Positions 19,374 through 28,797 of a stretch of DNA of 64,000 nucleotides are shown here, in pieces. The stretch is from Oscillospiraceae bacterium (GTDB lineage Bacteria; Bacillota; Clostridia; Oscillospirales; Oscillospiraceae). A program made the translations under genes and the position numbers. Positions within the stretch are counted from its first letter, which is position 1. Every line of letters starts with the position of its first letter. The notes beneath the pieces were generated by a model. The model did not search any database and was not told the origin of the DNA. It saw only the letters and a program-made list of their open reading frames with translations. The stretch is taken from the NCBI GenBank assembly GCA_017452505.1, contig JAFTMI010000029.1, forward strand, positions 78,030 to 142,029. Reading direction: 5' to 3'.

Positions 19374-19982
19374 ATGGAAAAGAAGATTATTACCATCAGC
19401 CGTGAATTTGGCAGCGGCGGCCGCACCATCGGACATCAGGTGGCGGAAGCACTTGGTATTCCGTTCTATGATAAGGAGCTGGTGGAGCATATTGCTTTGG
19501 AATCCGGCTTTGCACCCGAGTATGTGGAGGAACACAGTGAGCACTCCCCCGGAAAGAGCATTTTTTCTTACGCCTTTGCTTCCCATGGACACCCCGGTGT
19601 GATGAACGGTCTTTCCACCGCGGATTTCCTTTGGAATGTGCAATGTAATGTTATTTTGCAGATTGCCGAGAAAGGCCCCTGCGTTATTGTAGGCAGAAAC
19701 GCTGACTATGTGCTCAAGGATCGTCCCGATGTACTGCACGCCTTTATCTGCGCTGATAAGGAAGCACGGGCCGAACGCATCGTCCGGCTTTATGGTGAGT
19801 CTGAAAAAACGCCCAAAGCCCGCTTGAACGAAAAGGATAAGCGCCGCAAGGTCAACTGCCAGCACTATACCGGCAGAACCTGGGGTCAATCTCAGAACTA
19901 CGATATTTGCTTGAATTCCAGCGTGTTGGGCATTGAGACCTGCACTGATATTTTGGTCAAGCTGATGAAAGGCGAAAAATAA
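19374..19982 (+). CDS. Cytidylate kinase-like family protein
   Basis: P-loop nucleoside-monophosphate-kinase-like protein of 202 residues. It begins MEKKIITISREFGSGGRTIG; ISREFGSGGRTIG is the family's P-loop variant (G-S-G-G-R rather than GxxGxGKS). IVGRNADYVLKDRPDVLHAF (in part) near 105 and ADKEARAERI match the nucleotide-binding core of this family. The substrate is not established, and true cmk is a different, longer-recognised gene. TGGAGGT lies 7 bases before ATG 19374. Expressed alone from a perfect-consensus promoter between two terminators. Confidence 0.85.
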   Translation: MEKKIITISREFGSGGRTIGHQVAEALGIPFYDKELVEHIALESGFAPEYVEEHSEHSPGKSIFSYAFASHGHPGVMNGLSTADFLWNVQCNVILQIAEKGPCVIVGRNADYVLKDRPDVLHAFICADKEARAERIVRLYGESEKTPKARLNEKDKRRKVNCQHYTGRTWGQSQNYDICLNSSVLGIETCTDILVKLMKGEK

Positions 19983-19989
19983 ATACATA

Positions 19990-20020
19990 AACAGCCCAGG
20001 AGGAATCCTGGGCTGTTTTC
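19990..20020. terminator. Bidirectional terminator
   Basis: 12-bp stem (19990-20001 with 20006-20017), 4-base loop. It lies between convergent genes; TTTTC follows on the plus side. Confidence 0.85.
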
Positions 20021-21172
20021 TTATACATTCAGCTTCTCGCCTTCTGTGATATGAATAGGTACACCGTTAACTTCCACGTTTTCATCGGCGCAGATCATAA
20101 TATACTTCACGCCGCCAATCACACGGGTTTCGATCAAGTCGCTCCGCTCCGGAGAAACCTGTATGGACACATCGGGTGTTGTGATCTCAATACGGTTACT
20201 GTTGATAATATTCTTAGGATGCAGCTGTGTCTCAAAACCAAAGGTTTCATCAAATGCCACGTTAAACTTTGAGATATGTTCCTGAGAAACACCGCAGGAG
20301 CTCAAGCTTGCACTCACATCCTCCTTAGAGATCAGCAACGGATCGGCAACTCTGCTCTGTTTATGCAACTCAATACTCTGACAAATCTGCTCATGGACCG
20401 TCTGCACCACATCCAGGCTGCATTCCTCCTGCAAGCTGGTGCCCAGCAGGGCTTCAAAGGACTTCTTCTGCTCTGCTGCAGGCTTAGGCGCCCTGGTATT
20501 GAACAATGCATCAATTAAATTCTCGTGGCCCTCCTTGGGGCTGTGCGTGTAGAAAAGGGCATTGTAGATATTGGTGGCGCGGCTGTCAAAAGCCGGGAAC
20601 AAGAAACCTACTTCCGGCGCAGCAGGCACATTGGCCACACCACCATCATGGAAAGCCTTATCCTCCGGGTCATAGCGCAAATTAGGCTTGCTCAGCTTCA
20701 CAGGGCAAACAGCGCACAGGATATACTTATAGACTTCACCGGATGCGTCGGCCTGGATTTCGTCATCCTTACTCTTAAAAGGCACGTCATAGCTGTCGCA
20801 GCCGATCAGTATCAGCAGGCCGTCATCTACATTCACATTCTGAAGAATTTTCTGATACAATTCCAAGCGCAGGTTTTCATCCTTCAATTCTGAATTACGC
20901 AGTTCCATCAGCAGTTTATGCTCCGGGCTACCGGCTACCTGAGAGGTTTTAAAGGTAATGTCGATAAGATTCTTGCCCAAAGACCCGGACAACGCCCGTT
21001 TCATCAAGCCAAAATACCGCTCGGCTTCATTCTCAGGCATAATGCCGGTGCTTTGCTTAAATTCCGATATAATCTCTCTTTGACTATTCACATAGCAGCC
21101 GTAAATAGCAGTCATATTGCTGCGATCCCGGCGCACACGGCGGCGAATCTCACCAATTTCCTTGATATTCAT
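20021..21172 (-). CDS. DUF4317 domain-containing protein
   Basis: Uncharacterised protein family of Clostridia; no function is known to me. 383 residues with no signal peptide or membrane helix, so probably cytoplasmic. It opens MNIKEIGEIRRRVRRDRSNM, contains IYGCYVNSQREIISEFKQST (family-typical start) and a central segment PNLRYDPEDKAFHDGGVA. The C-terminal part ends ENVEVNGVPIHITEGEKLNV. Start ATG 21172 follows AAGGAG; the frame is open to 21223 without a site. It is the last gene after pgsA (55-bp gap) in the recA-pgsA run and ends at a strong terminator. Confidence 0.85.
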   Translation of the reverse strand: MNIKEIGEIRRRVRRDRSNMTAIYGCYVNSQREIISEFKQSTGIMPENEAERYFGLMKRALSGSLGKNLIDITFKTSQVAGSPEHKLLMELRNSELKDENLRLELYQKILQNVNVDDGLLILIGCDSYDVPFKSKDDEIQADASGEVYKYILCAVCPVKLSKPNLRYDPEDKAFHDGGVANVPAAPEVGFLFPAFDSRATNIYNALFYTHSPKEGHENLIDALFNTRAPKPAAEQKKSFEALLGTSLQEECSLDVVQTVHEQICQSIELHKQSRVADPLLISKEDVSASLSSCGVSQEHISKFNVAFDETFGFETQLHPKNIINSNRIEITTPDVSIQVSPERSDLIETRVIGGVKYIMICADENVEVNGVPIHITEGEKLNV

Positions 21173-21227
21173 ATTGTAGGTCTCCTTCACCGCTTGTGCC
21201 GGTGCATTGCACCGGCACAGCATTTAT

Positions 21228-21758
21228 TTAATCCCAAAGGCAGTTCCAATTCTGCACAAAGTATTCGATACCGGAATAAACAGTAGTCACGATGATAACG
21301 GCAACAACAGCAGTGGAAATCCAACCGACACCGGGGAATGCCATCATTACACACAGGCCGATCATTGTGCTGGCAGTTTTAATTTTGCCGCTCCAGCCGG
21401 CAGCAATCACCTTACCCTTGCCTACAGCAACCAAACGAAGGCCGGTAACAGCAAACTCACGGGTCAGCACCAGCATCAGTGCCCAAGCTGCCATCTGACC
21501 CCACTCGCAGAACATAGTCATTGCTGCGATAGTCAGCAGCTTGTCTGCCAAGGGATCTAAGAACTTACCAAAATCGCTGACCTGGTTACATTTCCGGGCG
21601 ATCTGTCCGTCAACATAGTCCGTGAGGCTTGCAATAATAAACACAGCCAAGGCCAGCCACATCCACAAACCGGACATGCCGCCGCTTAAGTACATCATTA
21701 CCATATAAAGCGGAATAAAAGCCACACGAACCAATGTAATCTTACTTGCTAAAGTCAT
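21228..21758 (-). CDS. pgsA: CDP-diacylglycerol-glycerol-3-phosphate 3-phosphatidyltransferase
   Basis: Membrane enzyme making phosphatidylglycerophosphate from CDP-diacylglycerol (the cdsA product) and glycerol 3-phosphate. 176 residues with about five hydrophobic segments. The CDP-alcohol phosphotransferase motif DGx2ARx8Gx3Dx3D is complete in DYVDGQIARKCNQVSDFGKF plus LDPLADK (about 47-73). Start ATG follows GGAGG. It is 2 bp after rimO, in the frequent rimO-pgsA-recA neighbourhood of Firmicutes. Confidence 0.96.
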   Translation of the reverse strand: MTLASKITLVRVAFIPLYMVMMYLSGGMSGLWMWLALAVFIIASLTDYVDGQIARKCNQVSDFGKFLDPLADKLLTIAAMTMFCEWGQMAAWALMLVLTREFAVTGLRLVAVGKGKVIAAGWSGKIKTASTMIGLCVMMAFPGVGWISTAVVAVIIVTTVYSGIEYFVQNWNCLWD

Positions 21759-21760
21759 AA

Positions 21761-23089
21761 TTAATCCTCCATTATATATCCGGACAGTTCCCCGTCTACA
21801 ACACCGTCGATGCGCACGTTCACAAAAGTGCCTTCAACCAATGCCTCCTGGGAAGCTATCCAAACTCTACTGTCTATCTCCGGGGAGTCTGCATAGGTAC
21901 GGCCATAAAACTGTCCCATATCCTCGTCATAACCGTCCACAAGTACGGTTTCTGTTTTTCCAAGCATTGCACCATTATAATCATCCATAATGGCCGATTG
22001 GATCATCTCCAGCTGCTGGGCTCTCTGCTGGGCAATTTCAGAATCAACAAATTCCATTTCCGCAGCCGGAGTTCCTTCCTCCGGTGAGAACGGAAACACA
22101 CCGACACGCTCCAGGCGCTGCTCCTTCAGGAACTCGCACAATTCCGCAAATTCATCCTCACCCTCACCGGGAAGACCGGTGATCACACTGGTGCGAAGGA
22201 CAAGACCGGGAATACGCGCACGAAGCTTTGTAAAGAGATCTTCTAAATGTTTTCTGTCACCGCGTCGGTTCATGAGCTTTAGAATCTTGCTGCTACAATG
22301 CTGGATCGGTATATCCAAATACTTCACGATCTTCGGCTCTGTGGCCATCACATCAATGAACGCATCATCTATTTCATCGGGGTAAGTATAGTGGACACGG
22401 ATCCACTCCAAACCATCGATTTGGCATAGCTGCCGCAGTAATTCCGGTAACAATCGCTTATGCTCCGGGAAATCCGTTCCATATCGGCTGGTATCCTGTG
22501 CAACAACAAGCAATTCCTTTACACCGCTTGCTGCCAAAACTCTGGCTTCATATAGAACATCATCCATCTGGCGGCTACGGAATTTACCGCGTAAGTAGGG
22601 GATAATACAATAGGAACAACGGTTGTCACAGCCCTCAGCAATCTTTATATAAGCATAATGCTCGGGGGTTGTTAAGATGCGGCCACACTCTTCCTCCGGG
22701 GTGTCAATGGATGCGAAATCACTGACACTCTCCCCTGCCAACAGTTTTTCAATGGTCGGTACAACCTGGGTATAGCTGCCTGTTCCCAAAATACCGTCAA
22801 CTTCCGGCAATTCATTCAGAATTTCCTGCTGATATCGCTGGGACAGGCAACCGGTAACAAGAATCTTACCAACAAGTCCTTGCTCTTTCAACTGTGCCAT
22901 CTGCAGGATAGAATCAATCGCTTCGGATTTTGCAGAATCGATAAATCCACAGGTATTGATCACAACCACATCCGCACCAACCACATCCGCCTGCACCTGG
23001 TAACCGGCGTCCTGGATGCGGTACATCATTCTTTCACAATCCACCTGGTTTTTGGCGCAACCAAGGGATATAAAACCAACTTTAATCAT
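21761..23089 (-). CDS. rimO: Ribosomal protein uS12 methylthiotransferase
   Basis: Radical-SAM enzyme that methylthiolates an aspartate of ribosomal protein S12. 442 residues: UPF0004 domain with GFISLGCAKNQVDCERM at 5-21 (cluster Cys), radical-SAM CxxxCxxC in EGCDNRCSYCIIPYLRGKF near 150, and a C-terminal TRAM domain ending GVVDGELSGYIMED. LGCAKNQVD and the TRAM ending separate RimO from MiaB. Start ATG 23089 follows GGGAGGAAAT and overlaps the end of recX by 8 bp; the frame is open to 23395 but those codons lie inside recX. Confidence 0.96.
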   Translation of the reverse strand: MIKVGFISLGCAKNQVDCERMMYRIQDAGYQVQADVVGADVVVINTCGFIDSAKSEAIDSILQMAQLKEQGLVGKILVTGCLSQRYQQEILNELPEVDGILGTGSYTQVVPTIEKLLAGESVSDFASIDTPEEECGRILTTPEHYAYIKIAEGCDNRCSYCIIPYLRGKFRSRQMDDVLYEARVLAASGVKELLVVAQDTSRYGTDFPEHKRLLPELLRQLCQIDGLEWIRVHYTYPDEIDDAFIDVMATEPKIVKYLDIPIQHCSSKILKLMNRRGDRKHLEDLFTKLRARIPGLVLRTSVITGLPGEGEDEFAELCEFLKEQRLERVGVFPFSPEEGTPAAEMEFVDSEIAQQRAQQLEMIQSAIMDDYNGAMLGKTETVLVDGYDEDMGQFYGRTYADSPEIDSRVWIASQEALVEGTFVNVRIDGVVDGELSGYIMED

Positions 23090-23717
23090 ATATTTCCTCC
23101 CGGAAATCTCTGCCATCAGTGTATTCCTGCACGGCTCTGCGGATTTCCTGGTAGCTGTGACCCCGGCGAAGAAGACTGTCCGTAGTCCGGCGCAGGTCTT
23201 TTTCGTCCCAGGTATCACCCAGCTTTGTTTGTAAAAATGCCAGTATTTTTTCGGTTTGATCAGGATAATCTGCCAACACCGTTTCCCACAATTCCTTGGG
23301 AATCCGCTTTTCAAACAGCGCCTGTTTGGCGCGGGAACGGCCATAGCCCTTGGAAATACACCGCTGCACGATCTGATGGGCTGTCTTTTCATCATCCAAC
23401 AGATCCAAGTCAGTCATCCATTCTACGGCCTGCTTGGCATCTTCCTTACTCTCACCCTTTTGGATCAGCCGATGTTCCAAATCTGACTTAGAGACACTGC
23501 TGGCTGAAACGATCCGCACTGCGCGCATCTTCGCGGACATTTTTCCGGCGGCGATCTGAAGCTTTTGAATCTCATCATCATCCATTTCCTTGCCGGAATA
23601 CAGAAGAAAATCCTCAACCGTCTGCCGATACAGACGCATCACAGTGCCATCATCAAATTTAACCGTGTACCGCCCTGCCCTGTCCGGCTGGGCGGCCACA
23701 GACTCAATCCTCATCAT
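23082..23717 (-). CDS. recX: RecX family regulatory protein
   Basis: Small helical protein that modulates RecA filaments. About 211 residues. Three-helix RecX repeats are visible: [20 protein letters not shown] near 90, [20 protein letters not shown] near 130, and [19 protein letters not shown] near the C-terminus. The start is uncertain: ATG at 23717 or 23714 lies inside the recA end, and GTG at 23699 is also possible with GAGG just upstream. The gene overlaps recA by about 14 bp and rimO by 8 bp, so all three are cotranscribed and probably coupled. Confidence 0.88.
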   Translation of the reverse strand: MMRIESVAAQPDRAGRYTVKFDDGTVMRLYRQTVEDFLLYSGKEMDDDEIQKLQIAAGKMSAKMRAVRIVSASSVSKSDLEHRLIQKGESKEDAKQAVEWMTDLDLLDDEKTAHQIVQRCISKGYGRSRAKQALFEKRIPKELWETVLADYPDQTEKILAFLQTKLGDTWDEKDLRRTTDSLLRRGHSYQEIRRAVQEYTDGRDFREEIYD

Positions 23718-24804
23718 CGAAATCGTCAGCGCTGATAGCAATGGGCTGCTCCGCTGCCTTCGCAGGGGTTCTCGCAGCTGCGCCGGCAATCAGCCTTTCA
23801 CGGACCTGGGCCTCCACCTGCTCCGCAACATCGGGGTTAGCCTGCAGGAAGGTCTTTACGCTGTCCTTGCCCTGGCCGATACGCTCATCGCCCATGCTGA
23901 ACCAGCTGCCGCTCTTCTGTACGATTTCCATTTGCACAGCAAGGTCAACCAATTCGCCCCACTTGCTGATGCCTTCACCGTACATAATGTCGAAATAGGC
24001 CTCACGGAACGGAGGTGCGACCTTGTTCTTTACAACCTTAACGCGGGTCTTGTTGCCGATCACGTTACCGCCTTCCTTGAGGGACTCCACACGGCGAACA
24101 TCCAAGCGAACGGAGGAGTAGAATTTCAGTGCATTACCGCCGGTCGTAGTCTCGGGGTTGCCATACATCACACCGATCTTCATACGCAACTGGTTGATAA
24201 AGATCACAACACAGTTGGTCTTAGCAATGGTACCGGCCAGCTTACGCAGCGCCTGAGACATAAGTCTCGCTTGCAGACCCACAAAGGTATCACCCATTTC
24301 ACCTTCGATTTCCTGCTTAGGAACCAGTGCGGCAACGGAGTCAACGACCACTGCATCCACAGCGCCGGAACGCACCAGGGCATCGGTGATCTCCAACGCC
24401 TGTTCACCGGTATCCGGCTGAGATACCAACATATTGTCCGTATCTACGCCCAAAGCCGCTGCATAGACAGGATCCAGAGCATGCTCTGCATCCACAAATG
24501 CGACCTCACCGCCCATCTTCTGTGCCTCTGCCAAAATATGCAGTGCAAGTGTAGTCTTACCGGAAGATTCAGGGCCATAGATCTCAATAATTCTGCCCTT
24601 GGGGACACCGCCAATACCCAGCGCTGCATCCAGCGCTAAAGAGCCGGTGGGAATGGCATCCACATTCATATCCGGACGGTCACCCAGGCGCATAACGGTA
24701 CCCTTACCGAAATTCTTCTCAATTTGAGAAATTGCGGTCTGTAACGCCTTCTTCTTGTCAGATGCGGGGGTGGGAGCTTCATACGCGGTTTTCTTTGTAG
24801 CCAT
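23704..24804 (-). CDS. recA: Recombinase RecA
   Basis: DNA strand-exchange ATPase of homologous recombination and co-protease for the SOS response. 366 residues with Walker A GPESSGKT at 77-84, [20 protein letters not shown] (Walker B region and loop L1) near 155, the [20 protein letters not shown] loop L2 region near 205, and an acidic C-terminal tail ending DDFDDED. Start ATG follows AAGGAAG. It is embedded between prmC and recX without its own visible promoter, so SOS control directly at recA is not evident from this sequence. Confidence 0.99.
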   Translation of the reverse strand: MATKKTAYEAPTPASDKKKALQTAISQIEKNFGKGTVMRLGDRPDMNVDAIPTGSLALDAALGIGGVPKGRIIEIYGPESSGKTTLALHILAEAQKMGGEVAFVDAEHALDPVYAAALGVDTDNMLVSQPDTGEQALEITDALVRSGAVDAVVVDSVAALVPKQEIEGEMGDTFVGLQARLMSQALRKLAGTIAKTNCVVIFINQLRMKIGVMYGNPETTTGGNALKFYSSVRLDVRRVESLKEGGNVIGNKTRVKVVKNKVAPPFREAYFDIMYGEGISKWGELVDLAVQMEIVQKSGSWFSMGDERIGQGKDSVKTFLQANPDVAEQVEAQVRERLIAGAAARTPAKAAEQPIAISADDFDDED

Positions 24805-24806
24805 AG

Positions 24807-25673
24807 TTATGCTTCCTTCCTGTACTGGGCAAGGACTGCCCGTTCTCTTTCGTTATAATCTCTGGAGCGTTCCAGTATTGTGAACCCATTTTCTTCCAGC
24901 AGGGCGCACACAGTGTCTCCCTGCCCCATTCCAAACTCAAAGCACAAATAGCCACCGGGTTTGAGTGCGGAACGGTATTTTTCTGCAATGCTTCTATAGA
25001 ACTCCACTCCGTCATCACCACCATGAAGTGCCAATCTCGGTTCAAAGGCAGCCACACTGCGGGGCAGCTCTCTCATTTCACGGGTTGTAATATAAGGCGG
25101 ATTGGATACGATCATATCAAATTTACCTAAAAATGCAGGTGGTTCTTCCAGCGCATTCACCTGCACACAGGATACCCTTGCAGAAAGCTTATTTGCAGAA
25201 ATATTTTTCCTTGCTACCTGCAGGGCATCCCGGGAGATATCTGCCAAGGTTACTTTTGCATCGTTTACCCTTGAGGCTATCGCAAGGCCAATACATCCAG
25301 ATCCTGTGCAAAGATCCAAAATGCGTGGATTCTCGCCCAAATACAGAGCCTGTTGAATAGCCAAGTCCGTTACTGCACAGGTATCATCCCGGGGAATCAA
25401 TACGCTGGGATTTACCATTAAGGTCAATCCGTAGAATTCCCACTCTCCCAGCACATATGCCAGCGGTTCATCCGCCAGGATCCGCTTTACCAGCTGTTCC
25501 GCTGTAGCAAAGGCATCATCAGAAACATACATCTGCCGGTCTGCAAGAAACTGTTCTTTTGTTTTAGCTGTAACCTTGCACAACAGTTGTCTTGCAATAA
25601 ATGCTGCCGATTCGGCATCTTCTTTTTCCATAAGGGAGCGGCGTACCTTTTGGTACAGCTCCGATAATGTCAT
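24807..25673 (-). CDS. prmC: Peptide chain release factor N5-glutamine methyltransferase
   Basis: Methylates the GGQ glutamine of release factors RF1 and RF2. 288 residues: helical N-terminal domain, then Rossmann SAM domain with [17 protein letters not shown] (SAM site) near 113 and the catalytic NPPY in [10 protein letters not shown] near 180. Start ATG 25673 overlaps the stop of the preceding DUF1385 gene as TAATG, a stop-restart arrangement. In many Firmicutes prmC sits beside prfA and the DUF1385 gene; prfA is absent here and recA follows 2 bp later. Confidence 0.95.
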   Translation of the reverse strand: MTLSELYQKVRRSLMEKEDAESAAFIARQLLCKVTAKTKEQFLADRQMYVSDDAFATAEQLVKRILADEPLAYVLGEWEFYGLTLMVNPSVLIPRDDTCAVTDLAIQQALYLGENPRILDLCTGSGCIGLAIASRVNDAKVTLADISRDALQVARKNISANKLSARVSCVQVNALEEPPAFLGKFDMIVSNPPYITTREMRELPRSVAAFEPRLALHGGDDGVEFYRSIAEKYRSALKPGGYLCFEFGMGQGDTVCALLEENGFTILERSRDYNERERAVLAQYRKEA

Positions 25674-26653
25674 TACCAACGGTCTTCCCCCTCATTTTCG
25701 GGCAAAACCGCATTTAGCGCCTCAATGCCGATCTCGATCATACTGTCATCCGGTTCCTTTGTGGTAAAATTTTGAAACCACATACCGGGTGCTGACAGAA
25801 TGTGGGTAAACCAATTGTCGTGTCTTCCAACCCAGCGGTTGATCTCATAGCTGAAGGCAACAACCAAAGGCAGCAAAAGCAGCTTGAATCCAATCATAAT
25901 CAGCCGGTACAGGAATGTACCCTTTATCGCAGCTAAGCTCGGAATTGCAGCAAGCAAAGCGGTGGATGCAACAGAAAACAGCAAGATAGATATGATCATA
26001 ACCACCAGTAAAAAGCTTGTTCCGCAACGCGGGTGCAGCCTTGTTTGACACCGGACATTTTCCACAGTAAGAGGAAGTCCTGCCTCATAGCACCGAATGG
26101 TTTTGTGTTCCGCACCGTGATAGGCAAATACACGCTTCATATCCTCCATACAGGAAACCAGCAGTATATAACCTGTGAACAGTGCGATGCGAATACCGCC
26201 CTCAATTACATTCTGGACAAAGCCACTGACCCATCTGTCAAAAAAGCTGCCAATTAACATTGGAAGCAGGAAAAACAGAAAAATCGACAGGCCCAAGCCT
26301 AATGCCACTGCCGAACCGACAACAAAGCTTTGAAACTTCTTATTGCCTAACTTCTTTTCAAGCCACTTATCAAATTTAGACGGTTCCTCCTGTGTTTCTT
26401 CAGGGGACAGATCTGCAGAACGCAGGATCGCCTTTACGCCACATACCTGGGCATCAAAAAAGTTTACAACACCGCGAATAAGCGGCCATTTCAGCGGAGA
26501 TTTTTCCGGATGGGTTTTTCGGTCAGAAACTTCAACTGTCACACCGTCCTTACCCCGTACCACAATGGCATCTTTTTGGGGTCCACGCATCATAAGGCCC
26601 TCAATAAGCGCCTGACCGCCGATCATTGTTTTGAATTTTTCCTGATTTGCCAT
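25673..26653 (-). CDS. DUF1385 (YqhQ-like) membrane protein
   Basis: Function unproven. 326 residues. The family-defining N-terminus MIGGQALIEGLMMRGP at 10-25 is followed by a conserved KSPLKWPLIRGVVNFFD segment, about four to five membrane helices (around 110-130, 150-170, 220-250, 265-290), and a conserved AYHGAEHKTIRCYEAG (near 178) with HPRCGTSFLL. Start ATG follows AAAGGACG. It is 12 bp after the histidine kinase and overlaps prmC by one base, which ties the two-component system to the prmC-recA run. Confidence 0.9.
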   Translation of the reverse strand: MANQEKFKTMIGGQALIEGLMMRGPQKDAIVVRGKDGVTVEVSDRKTHPEKSPLKWPLIRGVVNFFDAQVCGVKAILRSADLSPEETQEEPSKFDKWLEKKLGNKKFQSFVVGSAVALGLGLSIFLFFLLPMLIGSFFDRWVSGFVQNVIEGGIRIALFTGYILLVSCMEDMKRVFAYHGAEHKTIRCYEAGLPLTVENVRCQTRLHPRCGTSFLLVVMIISILLFSVASTALLAAIPSLAAIKGTFLYRLIMIGFKLLLLPLVVAFSYEINRWVGRHDNWFTHILSAPGMWFQNFTTKEPDDSMIEIGIEALNAVLPENEGEDRW

Positions 26654-26665
26654 AGTCGTCCTTTC

Positions 26666-28102
26666 TTACTGAGAAGCCGGCAGCCGTATGGTCACCAACG
26701 TGCCACCGGTAAGAGCATTCTCCAACGTAAGTTCACCGCCGTGCATCTGCACGATCTCATCACTGACCGCAAGTCCTATGCCGGTACCTCTTGCTTTGGA
26801 ACTGCCCTTATAGAATTTCTTCTTCACCAATTCCAGTTCATCCTCAGGAATGCCGGGACCGTAATCCCGAATGGTGACAATTACAGAATCGTCTTTATAC
26901 ACGATACCCGCATCTATCATCTTGCCTTCGCCGCCATGCTTCACAGCATTGTTCAGAATATTCAAAAACACCTGTCGCAAACGCTGCGGATCGCAGGGAA
27001 TCTCCGGAATTTCCTGGTCGTTCTCCAGGTACTTCAGATGAATGCCTTCTTCAGCCAAGCGGCTGCCATACATAAACACGGTATCCTCAAACTCACTGCG
27101 GATATCCACCATTTCCACATTTAAGGTCATACGGCCATCCTGCAAGCGGGTAAAATCCAAGAGATCTACCACCATACCGGTCAATCTGTCTGCTTCCCTG
27201 TGAATGATACGCACGCCACGGCGGGTATCATGATCCAACACATCGGAATCCAAAAGGGTTTCACTCCAACCGGTAATTGCTGTGAGTGGTGTACGCAATT
27301 CGTGGGAAAGCGAAGAAATGAAATCTCTTTGAATTTTCTCGTTTTCGCTGATTTTCAGGGACATTTCGTTGATCGTACGGGCCAAATCTCCGATTTCATC
27401 ATCAAACTGGGTTTGGATCTGCGTACCGTAGCTGCCATTGGCAACCATTTGCGCCTTATCAACGATTTCACCCAATGGTATCAAAATCGTACGGATATAA
27501 TAGTTACTGCTTAAAATAACCAGCAATATAAACACACTCAACGCACCAAGTGAAATGCCGGCAACAATTGCAATTTGTCTGTCCATGATCTGGGTGGAAG
27601 TTACAAAACGCAGCACACCGATCACTTCGCCGTTGCTGTAGATCATTGGGCTGGATACAGCCATGATTCGCTCGCCGGTCTGGGAGTTCTCACCAACATA
27701 AACGCAGATATCCCGAGTCGTGACCGCATCGGTAATATCAGGTGTGGAGGGCGATTTACCGACCCAATCACCATAGGAAGATGCCACCATTCTGCCAGAA
27801 GTGTTAATAAACTGCAGCTCGATGTTATTCCGATCCTCAAAGGTCTGCGCATAGGTGATGCAGGACTGGTAATATGCATTATAGCTTTGGTTTAAGTAAT
27901 CCGCAAAGAATTCCGTTGTGGATCTGGCGCGGTAGCGCATATCCGACTCCATTGCCGAGTAGTAGTATACAGAAAAGGCGGTAGTTACAACCAAAACAGC
28001 AACGAGGCCCAGCATGCCGATCACGGCAACAGTATTCAAAAACCAGCGACGGCGCAAGCCTGTGATTTTCAGAAGGCGCCATTTTCTTTTCTTAAATATC
28101 AT
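26666..28102 (-). CDS. HAMP-domain sensor histidine kinase
   Basis: Membrane sensor kinase of 478 residues. Helix 1 about 22-48; extracellular sensor about 50-172 (PAS/Cache-like size); helix 2 about 176-199; HAMP about 203-255; HisKA with SSLSHELRTPLTAITGWSE, phospho-acceptor His267; HATPase with NILNNAVKHGG (N box), RDYGPGIPEDE (G1) and GTGIGLAVSDEIV (G2). ATG 28102 overlaps the response regulator stop as ATGA. The signal sensed is unknown. The co-transcribed VCBS lipoprotein at 28798 could be a partner; that is inference. Confidence 0.95.
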   Translation of the reverse strand: MIFKKRKWRLLKITGLRRRWFLNTVAVIGMLGLVAVLVVTTAFSVYYYSAMESDMRYRARSTTEFFADYLNQSYNAYYQSCITYAQTFEDRNNIELQFINTSGRMVASSYGDWVGKSPSTPDITDAVTTRDICVYVGENSQTGERIMAVSSPMIYSNGEVIGVLRFVTSTQIMDRQIAIVAGISLGALSVFILLVILSSNYYIRTILIPLGEIVDKAQMVANGSYGTQIQTQFDDEIGDLARTINEMSLKISENEKIQRDFISSLSHELRTPLTAITGWSETLLDSDVLDHDTRRGVRIIHREADRLTGMVVDLLDFTRLQDGRMTLNVEMVDIRSEFEDTVFMYGSRLAEEGIHLKYLENDQEIPEIPCDPQRLRQVFLNILNNAVKHGGEGKMIDAGIVYKDDSVIVTIRDYGPGIPEDELELVKKKFYKGSSKARGTGIGLAVSDEIVQMHGGELTLENALTGGTLVTIRLPASQ

Positions 28103-28785
28103 ATGCCCCATTTATAGCCAAAACCCCACACTGTCGTAATATATGTAGGCTCGGCGGTGTTGTCCTCAATCTTGATCCGAAGTCGGCGAATATTCACATC
28201 CACGATTTTCAGATCACCCTCATAATCCCTGCCCCATACAGCTGATAGAATATCTTCACGGGAGAGGGTTCTTCCGGGATTCTGCATAAAGAGTTTTAAG
28301 ATAGCGTATTCAACCTGTGTCAAACGAATGCGGCTGCCCAGTTTTTCAAGGACGTGGCTGCGGGTGTTCATCACAAATGGTCCATGGCACAGCAGCTCTG
28401 TTTCAGCCCTGCTCTCTCCACCAATACGACGGTACAGTGCATCGATTCTGGCAGTAAGTTCTGCCGGAGAGAACGGCTTAGTAACATAATCATCCGCACC
28501 GGTCATAAGTCCTGTAACTTTATCAATCTCCTGAGTACGGGCAGTAAGCATAATGATACCGATCTGTTTGCTTGTAGCGCGAATCCGCCGGCACACTTCA
28601 AAACCATCAATGTCCGGAAGCATCACATCCAGGATCGCTACACCAATGTCAGGATTTTTGTTCAGTTTCTCCAGCGCCTCCATGCCCGATGCTGCCTCAA
28701 TTGCCTGGTAGCCTGCACGCTTTAGATTGATCACCACAAAGCTACGGATATTTTCCTCATCTTCTAAAATAAGTACTTTCTTCAT
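28099..28785 (-). CDS. OmpR/PhoB-family response regulator
   Basis: DNA-binding regulator of 228 residues. Receiver domain with acidic pocket E8/D9, phospho-acceptor Asp53 in VAILDVMLPDIDG, and the conserved TKPF lysine near 103. C-terminal winged helix about 130-226 with RLTQVEYAILKLFMQNPGR and VDVNIRRLRIKIEDN, ending in the typical TVWGFGYKW. Start ATG 28785 has AAGGGG 8 bases upstream. Paired with the kinase at 26666 through a 4-bp overlap. Confidence 0.95.
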   Translation of the reverse strand: MKKVLILEDEENIRSFVVINLKRAGYQAIEAASGMEALEKLNKNPDIGVAILDVMLPDIDGFEVCRRIRATSKQIGIIMLTARTQEIDKVTGLMTGADDYVTKPFSPAELTARIDALYRRIGGESRAETELLCHGPFVMNTRSHVLEKLGSRIRLTQVEYAILKLFMQNPGRTLSREDILSAVWGRDYEGDLKIVDVNIRRLRIKIEDNTAEPTYITTVWGFGYKWGI

Positions 28786-28797
28786 TCCCAAAACCCC

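Noticed and set aside
23082-23789. Longer RecX N-terminus starting inside recA
   Set aside because: The first 24 codons lie in the recA tail and do not resemble RecX.
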